A model generated the notes under the pieces. The model searched no databases. It was not told the origin of the DNA and worked only from the letters and a program-made list of their open reading frames with translations. Positions 34,201-47,600 of a stretch of DNA of 64,000 nucleotides are shown here, piece after piece (position 1 is the first letter of the stretch; the number at the start of each line of letters is the position of its first letter). This DNA is from Struthio camelus (taxonomy: Eukaryota; Chordata; Aves; Struthioniformes; Struthionidae). Both the position numbers and the translations under genes were made by a program. The stretch covers positions 5,940,517 through 6,004,516 of the forward strand of contig NC_090956.1 of NCBI RefSeq assembly GCF_040807025.1. The letters run 5' to 3'.

Positions 34201-37200
34201 GTGCCTCTGTATTCTTTATTCTGACAGGCATAGTCGAGAGGTGGCATGTGACTGCTTTCTTGCCTACTGCCCTCTCCATCCCTTGTTTTACAGTATTCAC
34301 TCCAGGAAATGCTGAGAAAGTTGAGAGTAATGGAATTCATGAAATTCAAGCTGTGCTTCAATGAAAACGTGTTTTCAATTTCTGTCTCCTTGGGAGTCTG
34401 AGCCTGAGCTGTAATTGTTACGTTGAGGGGGGGCTGGGGCACTGAATGAATGAGAGTGGTGGAGTCAGCGCTCTGAGTGTCTCCCGCTCCCTATCTTGCT
34501 CCTTCTCTGTATTCAAAGCCTGGTGTGTGCTTTGTGACCGCTTCAGGAAGCCTTTTTGTATTCAGCTGTCCAAAAGGCCCAGGCGTTTTCCTGCTGGTTT
34601 TGATCTGGCTGTCAGGGGCCTGAGTGACAGTGACGTGTTGGAGAGGAACGTGATGGGGGACATCAGCTGGGGGTGGTTGGCCCCCTCTCTGCTCTTGATC
34701 CTGCTCACGCTTGTCCTTTGAGTGTCCTGCTGGCAATTAAGGGTGAGAACTATAATGGTCATTGGAAAGCCTTTGGTAAAATTCACTAATTCAGTCCTTC
34801 GTTAATGACACCCAGGTATGGGCTTATAATTATCAGGGGCTAGGAATGTTTGCAGTTGTAGTAAGTTATGCTGCATTTTTTTTTTTGTTGTTTTTTTCCT
34901 CCCCCAAATACATATGTGGTAAGTTCTTACTCAGTTTAATTTTTGGTAAAGAATGTGGAAGTGTATAGAAATGAAGGAAGTAGCTGAGAGTGCTTGGTTG
35001 CTGATCTCTGGATGAATCTTAGTGTTGAGCTAAGAGGAAAGGGTGGGATGTCCTGTTTATAACACTTGCTTGGGAGGTGCAATCACCAGGTAGCTTTGAA
35101 ATCTCAACAGTGGCAAGTATGGATTTATGGATGAGGAGAAGCAGAAGGAAGGGAGAATCTAATCAAATCTTATGTAAATATCTTCCCTTAAAACTTTAAC
35201 ACTTTTTGGAATTTTGCTTTTGGAATAAGAATGTAACAGGTACAGTTGCTAGCTTTGCAAACAATACTCGCTTTTTGTTTGGATATTAAAGGAATGGCTG
35301 ACAACAAAAAGTACCGGGTACTTTTTTGAGTCCTCTGGGGTGAAAAATCAGTAGTAAACTTCCATTATTTTGTACTCTCTTCTTATTTCTGAAAGAAGAA
35401 GGATGTAATTTTCAGAACTAATTTGTGTGAGTGACCCTCAGCAACAGATGGCTAATGTCCTATGAGAGAAGTTTTTGTTACTTCTGGTATTGTTAAAATG
35501 CTTATACTTTTACCTTTTTTGAGAAGGAGAAGTAGAGAGAAGGCTAGAAGGGCTTCAGGGAAGGACCTATTATTTGTATGCTATTGCAATTCTAGGTGTA
35601 ATAACAATCTCTGAATGCAGTGGTGGACCCTGAAATCATGACGCCATTTAGCTTCGGTCTGACAGGTTGTCAACTGCGAGCAATACTGAGAGGCTCAGAC
35701 CCAGGAAAAGGCTAAGGATAAAGATAGCTGGCTGTCAGTCTATTTAGATAGATTTGATTAAAAAGGTAGGCTTTCTTCCTCTGCTAGGCTTTGAAGTTGA
35801 GTAAGGCTAGACTGAACGCTTTGGACTTCAGTAAATGGGAGTTCCTGCATATGACTTGATTAGAGACGTTTCTGTTCATAATTGCAAGTATTAATGTTCA
35901 CGCTCCCTTAAGAGGGAAACCATTTCAATTATAGTAGGTGGCAGGAAAAAATGGATCATCTGTGTTTTGGGTTTTTTTGTCTGAATTTGGTGGAAAGCAT
36001 AGCACATCCAGTGAGGATGAAATGATTTACTTGACACTTCTCCTGTTGTTTAACAGAAGTCCTTACTTTGGATGAGAGTGCTATTTTAAAAATAGACTGC
36101 TGAACGCTTCCTATGTGCCTTTTGGTGTTTTAAAATATGACCCTGCCAAGTCTGAGTTACTGTCAGTTTACAACACCAAGTAGCATGTAGGGCTCTCATA
36201 GGATGGGGCTCAATCCCTCATCTCTAAGGTGGACTTTTCTGGAGCACTGGCCATTCCTTATATATGTAGCAAAATTTTGAGGGGTTAGGCAAAAGGTGTT
36301 GAATCATTTGATTGGACAAATTAATGGGAGCAACAAATTTACAAGGTTGAAATAACAGCCTCTCATTCTGATAGGTATAAAAAGGTAGAGACAGGTAAAA
36401 TTCTTGGTTGGCCTTCGGGACTGGATTCTGGGGCAGATTTAGTGCTTTAACAGGCTTGCCAGTGAAGCTCTTGATCACTGCAGTTTGTTTTTTAGTTTTT
36501 TTTTTTTTGCTTTTTGTTTTGAGCTTTTTCAGTTTGACCTGCTGCAAGTTAAAATCACTTCAAACACAGGCTCTTCAAAAGTATTTTAAACACTTTAAAG
36601 GATAAACTGTAGAGGATGAATATAAAATATGTCCATACCCTTTGACAGGGTTCTCCACATGGACAAGTGGCGATCTAGGACGCGCTTCCAATGCCTGTGT
36701 TTTAGCAGGCAGCTCTTAGAGAAGCAGTGTGAATGACAGTTGCTGCTGGGAGCTTTCTGCTGAGGTGTAAATAACAAGGTTAGACGTTTTACTCTAGCTC
36801 TGCTGTTTTTTATTAGTGCTGCTTAGATTTAGCCTCAGGCAATGTGAAGGCTATGGGAGGAAGGGACAAGTTGTGAACTTTCCCCTCTCCCGGCAGAAGA
36901 TGATGAGAGAAGTAAGAAATGGGGATCTTGTTACCCTAGCCCCCATTGGCCTGTTAATTCTTCTTGTCCATGTGCTCCTATCTTAAGACTGAAATTGTTA
37001 CTGAGGGAATTGCATGTTGGGTCACATGCATGTCTCATTGCTGTGCCTTTTCCTCCTTTTTGTGGGGGGGGGTGTGTGGTTTTTTTTTGCATCTATTAAA
37101 ATTTGCGTGACTGCTATGGTATTTCGTTGCTATTAATTTTGCTCCCAAGAAAGCATTGATCCATAAGGCTACTGCTTGTCTTAAGACTGTTCCTAAATAC

Positions 37201-38312
37201 ATCTAATAACTATTTGCTAGCTATTGTATCTTCTGCCTGTGATTGGCCCATCTGTTAATGTACTCCCAGTGGCAAAGATAGCTATGGATCCAACTTCATT
37301 TGGTGGGCAGATCTGAATCATGTTCTGCTGATGTCAGCTAAGCTTTAGTCTTGGAGGTGACGTGCCTCATGTTGGATATGCCACTGCCTTGGAACAGATG
37401 AAACGTAGTTCTGCAGGTATAACTTCTGGGCAGGACTTTGATCACCTCCTTAAGTACAGTGTTTGATTAATTTGTATTGGGTTAGCTGAAAGTAATCTTG
37501 ATTACCTGATGCAATAAACTAAAGTTCCTAAGAGAGAGCCAGTTTAAAGGATAGCCCTTGAACACTGAGGTCAAACCAGGTATATCTGTATTTCTTTTCC
37601 CTTCCAAAATGGAATTTGCTGCTTTGACTCTGTAGATATTGAGCTTTCTTTCTAGCATCTCTACCTTTAAACCAAAACCACTGACTTGTTTTGTTCTTTA
37701 TTTGCTAACCACAAACACATACACCACCACATCTTTGATACTAAAACTCTTCTCGGGTCCTGCAAGACTCAATTCTGGGGCTGCACTCAACTAGCGTTTG
37801 ACTTGCTTTTGCCTTCTGACAAATTACCAGTCGGTTCTACTGGAAAAATAGATCCCAAGTATTTTGTCTGTAGCTGCGTTGTCAGAGCTTGCTCAATGCA
37901 CAGTCTCTCTTCCATGTGTAATGAACTTAAGCTAACTTTAGAAAGGGCTGAGAGCATCAGAGCTTCCAGAAACTGCAGTGTAGCCTTCAGCTTTAGTTCT
38001 AACAAAAACATTTATCACTGAGAACACACACATTTGAAACCCAAATGCAGCACTGTTCTAATGCTTCAGAAAGGTAATGTTAAATGCACCAAAGTTTGAT
38101 GTTAACTTCAAGCTATTTATATATGTATATATTTTTAGTCAAAACATTGACTATACTGGAATAAGAATCTTGTTCTTTTTGCAGCCATGTTTTGGATCGT
38201 GTGAGCATCTCTCTGGGTTCTACTACAGTATTTCTGAAATGGCTTCTTGATCGTCTGATCTAGATAAGGGTTACGAGGGCTAAAGCTGATCTGTAGTCTG
38301 ATGGCAGTTCAG
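25201..38312. other. TTYH3 intron 1, middle left
   Basis: Ordinary AT-rich intronic DNA. Microsatellite-like TTTA runs lie at about 25286-25306 and 31017-31031, and homopolymer runs at about 27180-27194, 32788-32804 and 33832-33850. No gene, RNA gene or well-preserved mobile element was recognised. Confidence 0.6.
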
Positions 38313-38613
38313 AAGCATATCAGTCCCTTGAAGAAAGGGTGCTGTAGTTGGAGTGTAGTCAGGGTGCTTGCACGCTGTGCAATCCTGGCATTAGAGATCT
38401 AAGCTCCTCTGGTGCCCCTGAGTGAGATCTCTGTAGGGAGGAAAAGGTATATCAGCATAAAAGCATAAAAGGTATAAAAGCATATCAGTCCCTTGAAGAA
38501 AGGGTGCTGTAGTTGGAGTGTAGTCAGGGTGCTTGCACGCTGTGCAATCCTGGCATTAGAGATCTAAGCTCCTCTGGTGCCCCTGAGTGAGATCTCTGTA
38601 GGGAGGAAAAGGT
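38313..38613 (+). repeat. Perfect 136-bp direct duplication with 29-bp spacer
   Basis: Positions 38313-38448 and 38478-38613 are identical as far as I can read. They begin aagcatatcagtcccttgaa and end gggaggaaaaggt. The 29-bp spacer (38449-38477) is itself made of AT-rich fragments resembling the start of the unit (atatcagcataaaagcataa). The repeat period is 165 bp. Confidence 0.95.
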
Positions 38614-41600
38614 CTTGCCTGGTTCCTAGCTGCTTGCAAGAAATGGGAGTCTGAGGCTGTTTATGCTGCGCTCCTGGCTGTGATGTGTTTGACTTCCAGC
38701 GAGCACCCAGATAACCCCCTATCCTTGTGTCCCCTGGTAAATAGGCTCCAAATGGAATTTTGTAGTCAAGGCACGTCCTCTTTCCTGCTCTGCTAGCTCA
38801 AGCTGCGTTAGTCATGCATTTCACCGAGCGTGTCAGATCTGAAGCTCTCTTGCTTCTGCTCTCTGAATCCTTGCTCCACAGAAGACAGTAATCTACCAAA
38901 TGGCAGTTAAAGACATGGAGCTTGGTTATATGGTCATGTCTCTTCCTTTGCCCTGATCTTTGGACTGGACTAAGGAGATAGTGTTTAGAGTACAGAAAAA
39001 GTTTCAGGATCCTTGGAAGGCAGTGCTGTACTGTTCAACTCTGGGATAGTCTCTAAAATTAAATACTGAGAAGCCAGTGATACGAAAATGCCAGATTTGA
39101 TTTTTAGGAGAAAACTAAGTGAAAACTTTGGATGCCATGCCATTCCTCTTGGTCAAATTCTGCTTCTGGAAGCTACTGTTAAAGCCCCTAGTCATAACAT
39201 GGGGGCTGTACCATCAGTTCTTTAACTGTATGCACAAAACCACCCTGGTTCCTTCGCTTGTATGCTTCCCACCTGAAGGTTCAGTCTTATGGCAATATAA
39301 TCACTTCCATAGCAACCAGCATGTCATAAACAGGATTATGGTGCCTGGTAAGGATGAAGGGCACAGAACTTAAGAAAGAAATACCCCCTCATGTAAATAT
39401 CCTCACTGAAGTAGAGCAGAGAAGTGTAAATACAGAGCGATGTACGTGCAGAGATCATTCTGCTTGGAATGCTGGCTGGCACCTGGGGGCCTTGTCACTG
39501 GGAGAAGAGGGCAGGAAGAAGGGCATACAAGTGTGCGTGGATGTAGCATACGAAGTGGCCTTAAACTAATACGATAAGGCCTTAAGAAGGTGAATCTTTG
39601 TGGTTAGCAAGCCCAGATAAACCCTGCAGAGAGCCTGTTAGTGATCTCAAGGTGCAAATGCTGCAAACTACCTTCTCTCACTGATGTGATAAAACCCTGA
39701 AGGCACCAGGGACATGTTCTAGCTTCTCCCCCCACTGTTTTTTTCCCCTAGCCTTCCTTCTGTGCTCTCCCATCTGGAGAAGCTAAGGTAGTCTGTTATA
39801 AAGCACTTATTTCTTTTTTTCCCCTACTAATACTGTCCCTAGAGTTAAGTTAAAATACTTTCTCAAAACATGCACAAGTTTGCTTTCTCTTCTTAGTAAG
39901 ATTTTTAGTTGGCTGTTTTGTTGTTGATGGTGATGGGAGGAAGAAGCAAAATCAAGAGCTTCTCTCTTTTTAGCCCCCTCTGCAGTGAAGGCTAAGGATG
40001 TTTTGTGAGTTTCTTGGCAGGCCCATAAAGGGAAAGAGAGCTACTTCGCTCACAGTTATTGCCAGTGGTCTCCTGATGGATTTTGTGCTGTATGTAGAGT
40101 GAAAACAGTAGCTTTGCTTTGTAAGAGTGTGTGAGCAGGTTCCCTCCTCTTTTGTTCTGCAGTTTATGCACCACTTACTTTTGAGTAAAAAGCTCCATGA
40201 AGATACAAGAATTATTGCAGATATCAGTTGTGTTGCTTCAGGGGATCTTATCTTGGGGCTGCTCAGAACTTCCTCCTAGAGAATTGCTCTCACTGTTTGC
40301 AATGATCAGGTGATGTAACAAATCATTCTGTTGCTTCAGTGACTCAAAAATACGGCTTGGCTCTTTCCCAGAAGTATTAACACCTGCTAAAAGGAGGAAG
40401 AATTCCAGACAACTGCTGCCAGCCTGTAAGTGCTTTGAAAAGTCTCTTGTCAAAAATCCAATTTTCAGTATAGGTTGGGAGTAAGATAATATTCCCCACT
40501 AATCTAATGCAGTTGGTCTAAACAGATCAAATTCTGTATTGCTGCCTAAACTACTTTTCTTGTTGTTGGTGTTCAGTGAGCTGATTTGAGTTTGTGGCAA
40601 GGGGTCATGGTCACTAGTGTTAATATGAAAGAGGTGATAGGGGTAAGGAGGACATGGCTGTCTTTCTTTTTTTAGCTTCTGAGAATCTTTAATGGATGCA
40701 TTTTCACAACTGGCGCTGTAGTTGATGGGATCTGCTTGCCTCACTTGATTAGAGAATAAGATTCAGTAAGATACTATCAGACTTATACCAGAGCTTATAG
40801 TGTTTGCTTCTCTGTGTTCCTTGATTAGGCTGCCCTCTGAAAGTAAGTTCACAGATGTGGCTTAAAGTACCTGCCTGTAAAGAGTGGATAGAAGAATTGT
40901 GTGTAGGGGAGGGTGGATCTTAATTTTCAGATATTTTAAGTTGAATGCCTGGTGAAACCTGAGAGCCAACTCTAGAGCTTAAAAATATGTATGCAACTTT
41001 CAAATGCAAAAAAATCCACCTGGCTCTCTGTGGCATTTTTGTATAAGAATTTATAAGCAGTTTGGAAGATTTTTGCTTATGGATTGATGAATCCTACTTT
41101 GATGCTCTGAATAAGCAAACCGCTGATCTGCACAGGTAACAAGTTACTTGGTGCTTCAGAAGAGCTGTTTTCAAGTGTGAAGTGAACTATGAAGAGAAAT
41201 AGAAGTATTAACACTGAAGGTTATTCTAAGGCTAAAGAAAGTGATTCATCAGTCAGATGATAAGTAGCTGAAAGGCCATTCAGCCGCAGTAGTGAAGTGA
41301 AAGATGGTGAAAGCAAAATAAGCAAGCGGGGAATAGCTGGCAGTTATAGGACATAAGTAAATGAGCACAAATTTATGCTACTGTTCTGAAATGCCTTTCA
41401 GGAACCACAAGAGCCAGAAGAAGCGTTGAAGCTAGGAGTAGGTAGATGTCAGGTATTTCTGCATTCAGCATTGAGGAACCTTTAACTTCAGAATGCTGAC
41501 CTGGTGTCAGCCCTGAAAGCTGTTTTTATAAGTAGCCCAATTTATTTTAGGTTCCTCTAATCATTCCTTGGAGGACTGGTGAATGCATTTTTTTAATAGA

Positions 41601-44600
41601 AGCGGCCAACTTCAGTGATACTGCAAACCACATACTGGAATCACTGCATCGCACCGCAAGGTGCACGTCAGATAGCTTGCTGAGCCAAAGGTCTGAGGAA
41701 CTGCAGAGGTGGTTCTTAGCACGAATTGCCCACTGCTCTGCTGTCAAATGGCTGTGCCTGGGTGCTCTATGGGAGGCTAGATTAAATACTCCTTTCCTAG
41801 AGTGTTCAGGCCAGAAATCTATCCTCACTTCATATAACTTTGAAGTGCTGCAGTATATGATTGTGTAATAGTCAATGGACTAGGCAGCTGCTGTTGTGCA
41901 ATACCTAAGATGGATTTCTTCTTCTCTTGCAGGATCCCTCCTAATATTTCCACATGAATCCAGGGGGCTGTGTTTCTAATTATTAATTATTAATTATCGC
42001 TTTACTGTCAGTATATAGCTGTGAAGAACTTTGGGAAAAGAGTCTAAACAGTGGTTAGGGATTTGCAGGAAAAAATAGAAGAACTTTATTAACTGAAATA
42101 AAGACAAGAATCTTAACGGCAATACCGGAGGGCCAAATGGCGTAATTTATCTGAGGCTTTAACAAGGATCTCTTCCCCCCATCTGGCACGGTGTTGGGTC
42201 CGTCAGCTACAGAAACATGAGGTCTGGCATTTCTCACTGATTTGGACTGTTCAAGGCATTAGAAATCTCTTGCACAGTCTCCTAATAGGATCATATGAGG
42301 ACCTGGCAAGTAAGAGCACTGCTGCCTCTTCCTTGTTGCAGCCTGGCTGTTCAGCTTGTGTGGATGTGACTGCTTGCTGAGCCCTTTGCAGGCAAGCTGC
42401 TCTTCGTACAGATTTGTGAGATGCTGATGCTGTGGCGGGGAGCTTTCATGGGCACTGTGTTGAGTGAAGAAGCCTTTCCCTTGAGATTGCTGTGCAACGT
42501 CTTGGCCTTGAAATGTTAAGCTCTTTGGCTGTAGCGCTTCTGGGCTGACGTGTTTCTCCATGTATAAGAAGGACCGGAAAAAAAATCCACCACCCAACCA
42601 AACAAAAACAGCTCGGACTGTACTATGTGTGGGGAACTTTAGTCAATTTAGGATGTGAAAGAAAATATACTTCCTTCTTCTATTTATGATTTTATCCACA
42701 GTGAGTGGTGTTGCTGCTGCTGGCTGAAGGAAGGCTGCAGTTGTTTAAGAAATTCAAGGTCAAAGTCACAGGGTTGCTGACCTTGGTGACATTGTCCTTT
42801 GGTGGGAAGGCATGATGCTTCTGAAATGGAAAACTGCAGTGGTGAAATTAATAGCTTTCTAGTGGATGGAGAAATAGGAAAAGTCTTCATATCAATAGCA
42901 AGTGTCTGAAGCAGCTTAAATTCCCCCAATGAAATGCAAGGTGAAAATCTGAATAATTGCAAAGGGTAAGCTGATCACCAGTGGGGAAACAAATTTGCAG
43001 TCAGTGCCTTTAGAAGAAGCAGACTTTGCTTTTCGCTTGTGGGGATGGTATTTCTAGTCACAAGTTGACATTTAGGGTGCTTCTGAATTGGTAGCAGTAT
43101 GCAAACCATGCATTAAATGATCTTAGAAGAACAATGCTGCCAAATGAAGGCATGCCAGAACTATGGCTTGCCTCTCTCTGGTTATCAGCAGGTGGCTGAG
43201 GTGTGACAGTAACAACAGGGGAGCTGCTTCCTATTATCTTTATGCTAATGCTGGTGCTCCAGGTCCAGCTTGGAGCAGCAGTTCCCAGTAATAAGCGTGC
43301 TCGGTGACTGCGTCCCAGTAACATAGACATGGCTGGATAGCGTGGATGGCCAGGGTGGGGTGGCACATGTTGAAGAGGCACAGGCCCTACAAAGCCCCAA
43401 GCAGCTAAAGCCTCAGCAGAGCAGATGGTGTTTGTATTTCTGTCTCTAAAACTGATCCAAGTAGTGCTCTGCTGAGAAGTAGGTGCTTCTCAATAACTCT
43501 TTCCCCAGATGCAGCAGCTATGAAAACAAATATTGAAAGACTTCATTATCCACAATGTCCTTCTCTGTCAAAGGCATGTGTGTCACTGTTAGCAAGTTAC
43601 TGGATTAGCATAGCAGGGGTGGCTTAAAGTAGTGCTGATAAGAGCAGCATGTTTCCTCCTAAAATTATGACCGAGTGACTTAGAATTCTGCTGTCTTGCA
43701 CATTTTTCATCCCCTGACTTAATAGGAAAGCTTTTGCTGCCTGAAGTGTCACTACTTCCTCTTTTACGTCTGTAAATTGCAGAAGGATTTTACAGTGTCC
43801 AAGTCCGGGGCGTACAAAGACCAGGGTTAGTAATAGAAGAGGTCACTCTTGCTCTGGGCACTGTAAAGTATTATAAAATGTCTCCTCACTTGTGCTATGT
43901 TTTGAAAGAATCTTTCCTCTAATAACCTGAAAAAATAGGGTGGTCCATGTATTATTGAAAATAATTGATGGGAAGAACTGTTTTTTTTTGTTTTAAACAA
44001 AAAAAATTTGAGGTGACTGTACTTTTTTTTTTTTCCTTTTAGTGTTATAATGTTTGGGTGCATAGGTATCTCAAAAGGCCCGGGAGAAAATATGTGGTTG
44101 CCGCTTTCTTTTCAAGGTGAACAAAAGCTTTAAAGTAGTTTAAAAACAAAAAAAGTTGCTTTCAAAGTGTAAAAGTCAATGCAAACAAATTGACTTTAGG
44201 GTTACATGTTTGTACAGACAAAACCCAGGAAATACCATAATTATAGGCAGTTCAAACTTTGCTGTGTGGTTTGTACTTGCTATCTGAATATTCAGAGATT
44301 GATTGTTTCTCTACAACGTGGCATATTTATATTTATCTTGCCTGTACTGCTTCTGCTAGGCAAGCCATGCCTGAATTTATGAAAAGCACACTGCAAGTTA
44401 GGCTTGTGTAACATGCAGGACAAAGTGATAATGTGCTATGTGTAGGTAACCTCTGCTTGCAGCTGAATTGGATTTTTAGATTCCCTAACTAGATAGATGC
44501 TCAGTTGAAATGCACTAAAAGAAGGCTGTGCTGCTTGTTTAGCAAGCAAATGTATAGTGTATCATTGCTGACAATTCCTAACCTATATAGAAGCCTAAGC

Positions 44601-47600
44601 TAGTATGTACTCAATTATTGGATAATGAAATTATAAGTAAAACAAAAGGTAACTACAATTATGACAGACCTCCAAAGAATGTTGAGGTGACTAATATGTA
44701 AGGGTATGAGAGCTGCAGCACTGAAGCTGAACTGTGTTTATCAGAAAGCACAGTTTGTGAGAAGCAAGGGCCTAACTACTGTTCCCTGGCATTATCTGTA
44801 GCTGGGTGCTTAAAGTCTCCTTATTAGCTTTCTCTGTGGAAGTCTTTTGCATATAATTCAGCGTGGAGCTGCAGCCTTGAAATCTAGAATATATTTTTTA
44901 ATGGTGTACTCGAAGCCTTTTTCTTTCTGAACTCCTATGGGAAGTTGCTCCTTTACCATGGTTGTGGTACCCGGACCCGTGTCTGTTGGACAAGCTGCTT
45001 CCAGCACCCATTTAGAATAAACATGTGCAAAAAGCTTGCTTATGCATATTCCTTGTTGGACAACACTTTTGTCAAGGAGTAAAAAAAAACTTGATAGTAC
45101 TATCTCTCGCACATTGAGCATGACTTAAAATCACACTTGGTCTGTAAATATTCATGTTTGCATGTGTTATCATCTTCAGGCGAGACCGCAATGGACAAAC
45201 AGTGCGCAACTGTGGCCTAACACTGTTCCTTTGTTTGTGTAAATCAGATCTAAAACTGAGAGCCTGCGTGAGGAATCCAAAAGTTATGCGACTGTCCCAT
45301 CCTTATTAAAGTTTGTGGCTCTAGACACTTTAATCATACCTGTCTGAATTCTGAGTGGAAGCGTATGGCTTCTGAGATCATGGTTGCACAATCACTTTTG
45401 TCTGACGCAGTCCATGTTGCCGTTGATAAGGGAAGGCAGAAACCATGTCCAGGACAATGGCTGGTATGTGTTGCGTTGCACCCTGTACTTGCTCAGTGAG
45501 CAGATCAAAGAGCTGACCTGGCTGAAAACAGGTTTCAACAACGGCGGGGAGCTACGTCAGGTTATGGTGTCGGTGTGACTAGCCCTGATGCTAAAAGAAG
45601 TAGTCCTGCTCACCTGAGGCCAGGGTATTTGAGTGGCTGCCTAGTGGAGCAGGTTGAGGACCTGATCTAGGTGTAAGAAACACTGTTGCTTCTTGCCAGG
45701 TTAGTTGTTGTACCCCTTGTCTGCCTCGCAGGGCAGCCACGTCACAGACTGTGTCTGGACGTGGATGGAAATCAGATAGTGGGCGCTGCTGCTGAAAGAA
45801 GCAGAGCTTTGTGAAGTGTGGGCTAGTTCTGGCTCTAATGTTAAGTACCTCAGGCAGCACTGACATGGAAAACTGCCCTTTACCAGTAGAAGAGGGGAAG
45901 ATTTCCCTTTCCCAGGGAATGTACAAGGCTATGTGTTTAAGCATAATGCTTTGATGTGTTACTGGGAAAACAAATATATCTGCAAAGCAGATGAACCTGG
46001 TTGTGTCCATTTGTGTGGCGCAGGAAGAAAATACTTCTGCTTCATGGTGCTTGATCACTAAGAAAATTGGGGGTTTAATGTATAGATGGAAAAGTGCTAG
46101 GTGCACAGGGCTATGCGTTGAACATCCCCTTGGGAATGTTTTGAGGTGTTGAATCAATAGGCAGAATTCAGGAGTATAGATAAAAAGATTCCTGGCTGAC
46201 TCCTGTCTTCACGTGACACTAACTTTTTATAAACCATGGTATTTTTTTGAAACCATCATGGAAAAAAACACTTCTGGGTTTGGTTTATAGATTAGCTGTT
46301 TCCTGCTCTTTATGGCTTCTTTCTGGTTTGCAGTCGGAAACAATGCTGGGCTTGGAAAGTCGATAGAACAAACCACTGCACCGCTAGTGACATGAGGTCC
46401 GTGATAGCATTTTATTTCTGGTTACTTTATGGTCTGCAGAACTCTTGCTGAGCAGGGAATACCCCAGTTAAAGCGTTAGCATCAACCTATTCTTTCCTTG
46501 GCTTATTCTTTCCTTGGCTTGTTCTTTCTCTATTGAAGGCCATACTCTCCATGTCTTTCACATTGTCTTGAGCTGTTCTGATTGCCACGTGAGCGCTTGA
46601 TCAATTCTTCACTTCTACAGGAAGTGGATTATATGTAATTTGATGCTCTTTTTGGTGTATGTGTACCAGCTTGCCAGCAAAGTGTATTAAAGTGTATTCA
46701 GAAATGACATGGGAAATCACAGAAAACTGTATTGTGTTGACATTGAATGTCAACACAATACATGGTGGTGGTGTAATACCATTTTACAGCTGGGCAGGCA
46801 GTAACACAAATGACGTCTTCACTAGACTCCCTGGAGTTCAAGTTTAATTGCATGCCTTAAACATAGCTAGTGTCATTCTCTCCAAGCCCTGCAAGTTACT
46901 TTGCAGGTCTATTTGTATATGGAAGCCCTCTGCAGAACTGCACCTCTTTTAAAGAGTAATGAGCTGGAAAGCAAGATACAGGGCTGTGTGACTAGTTCCA
47001 GCCCATCCATTTATCAGTGAAATTGTTTGCTGGTGCTGTATACTGATAGCAAGTGTCAAGCCTGATAAATATGCTCAAGCTTCTTCACTTCTTCATTCTC
47101 CCTAGAGCTTAGCTTCTAGAAAGAAATACTGATATGTAAAGGATTGGAGGTATTCACCAGGGACCAACTTGGAGTGGAGACAGGGCAGGAATATTTTATT
47201 TTGAAGCTGGCTGGATACACAGTCAAAGCAACAAACAATTTCTTTTGTTTTATGAAGATTTTATTTAATTAAAAAATAAAAGAAAGAAAGGAACTGAACT
47301 TCATACCCTGAGGTGTGTGGGAGGGAACATCCTTTCAGATGTTTGGCATGCTGGAGATAACAGCACTCTTCCTTTAATCAGAAGCCTTTTTTCTAAGCAC
47401 TTCTAGTTTTTCATGTAGGGCAGAGCCGGTGAGTCTGGGCATCTTATTTCTGTGCTCTGGTTGAAATAGCTCTTCCTGCTAGAATCTACATCGGAAATGA
47501 GCTGAGCTACACATACTGAACAAGAGGAAGATGGGGAGTGGCTTGCTGACTGGAAACTTGTTAGTTCTGGCTTTCTGTTCACTAGCTTGGAAATAATTAC

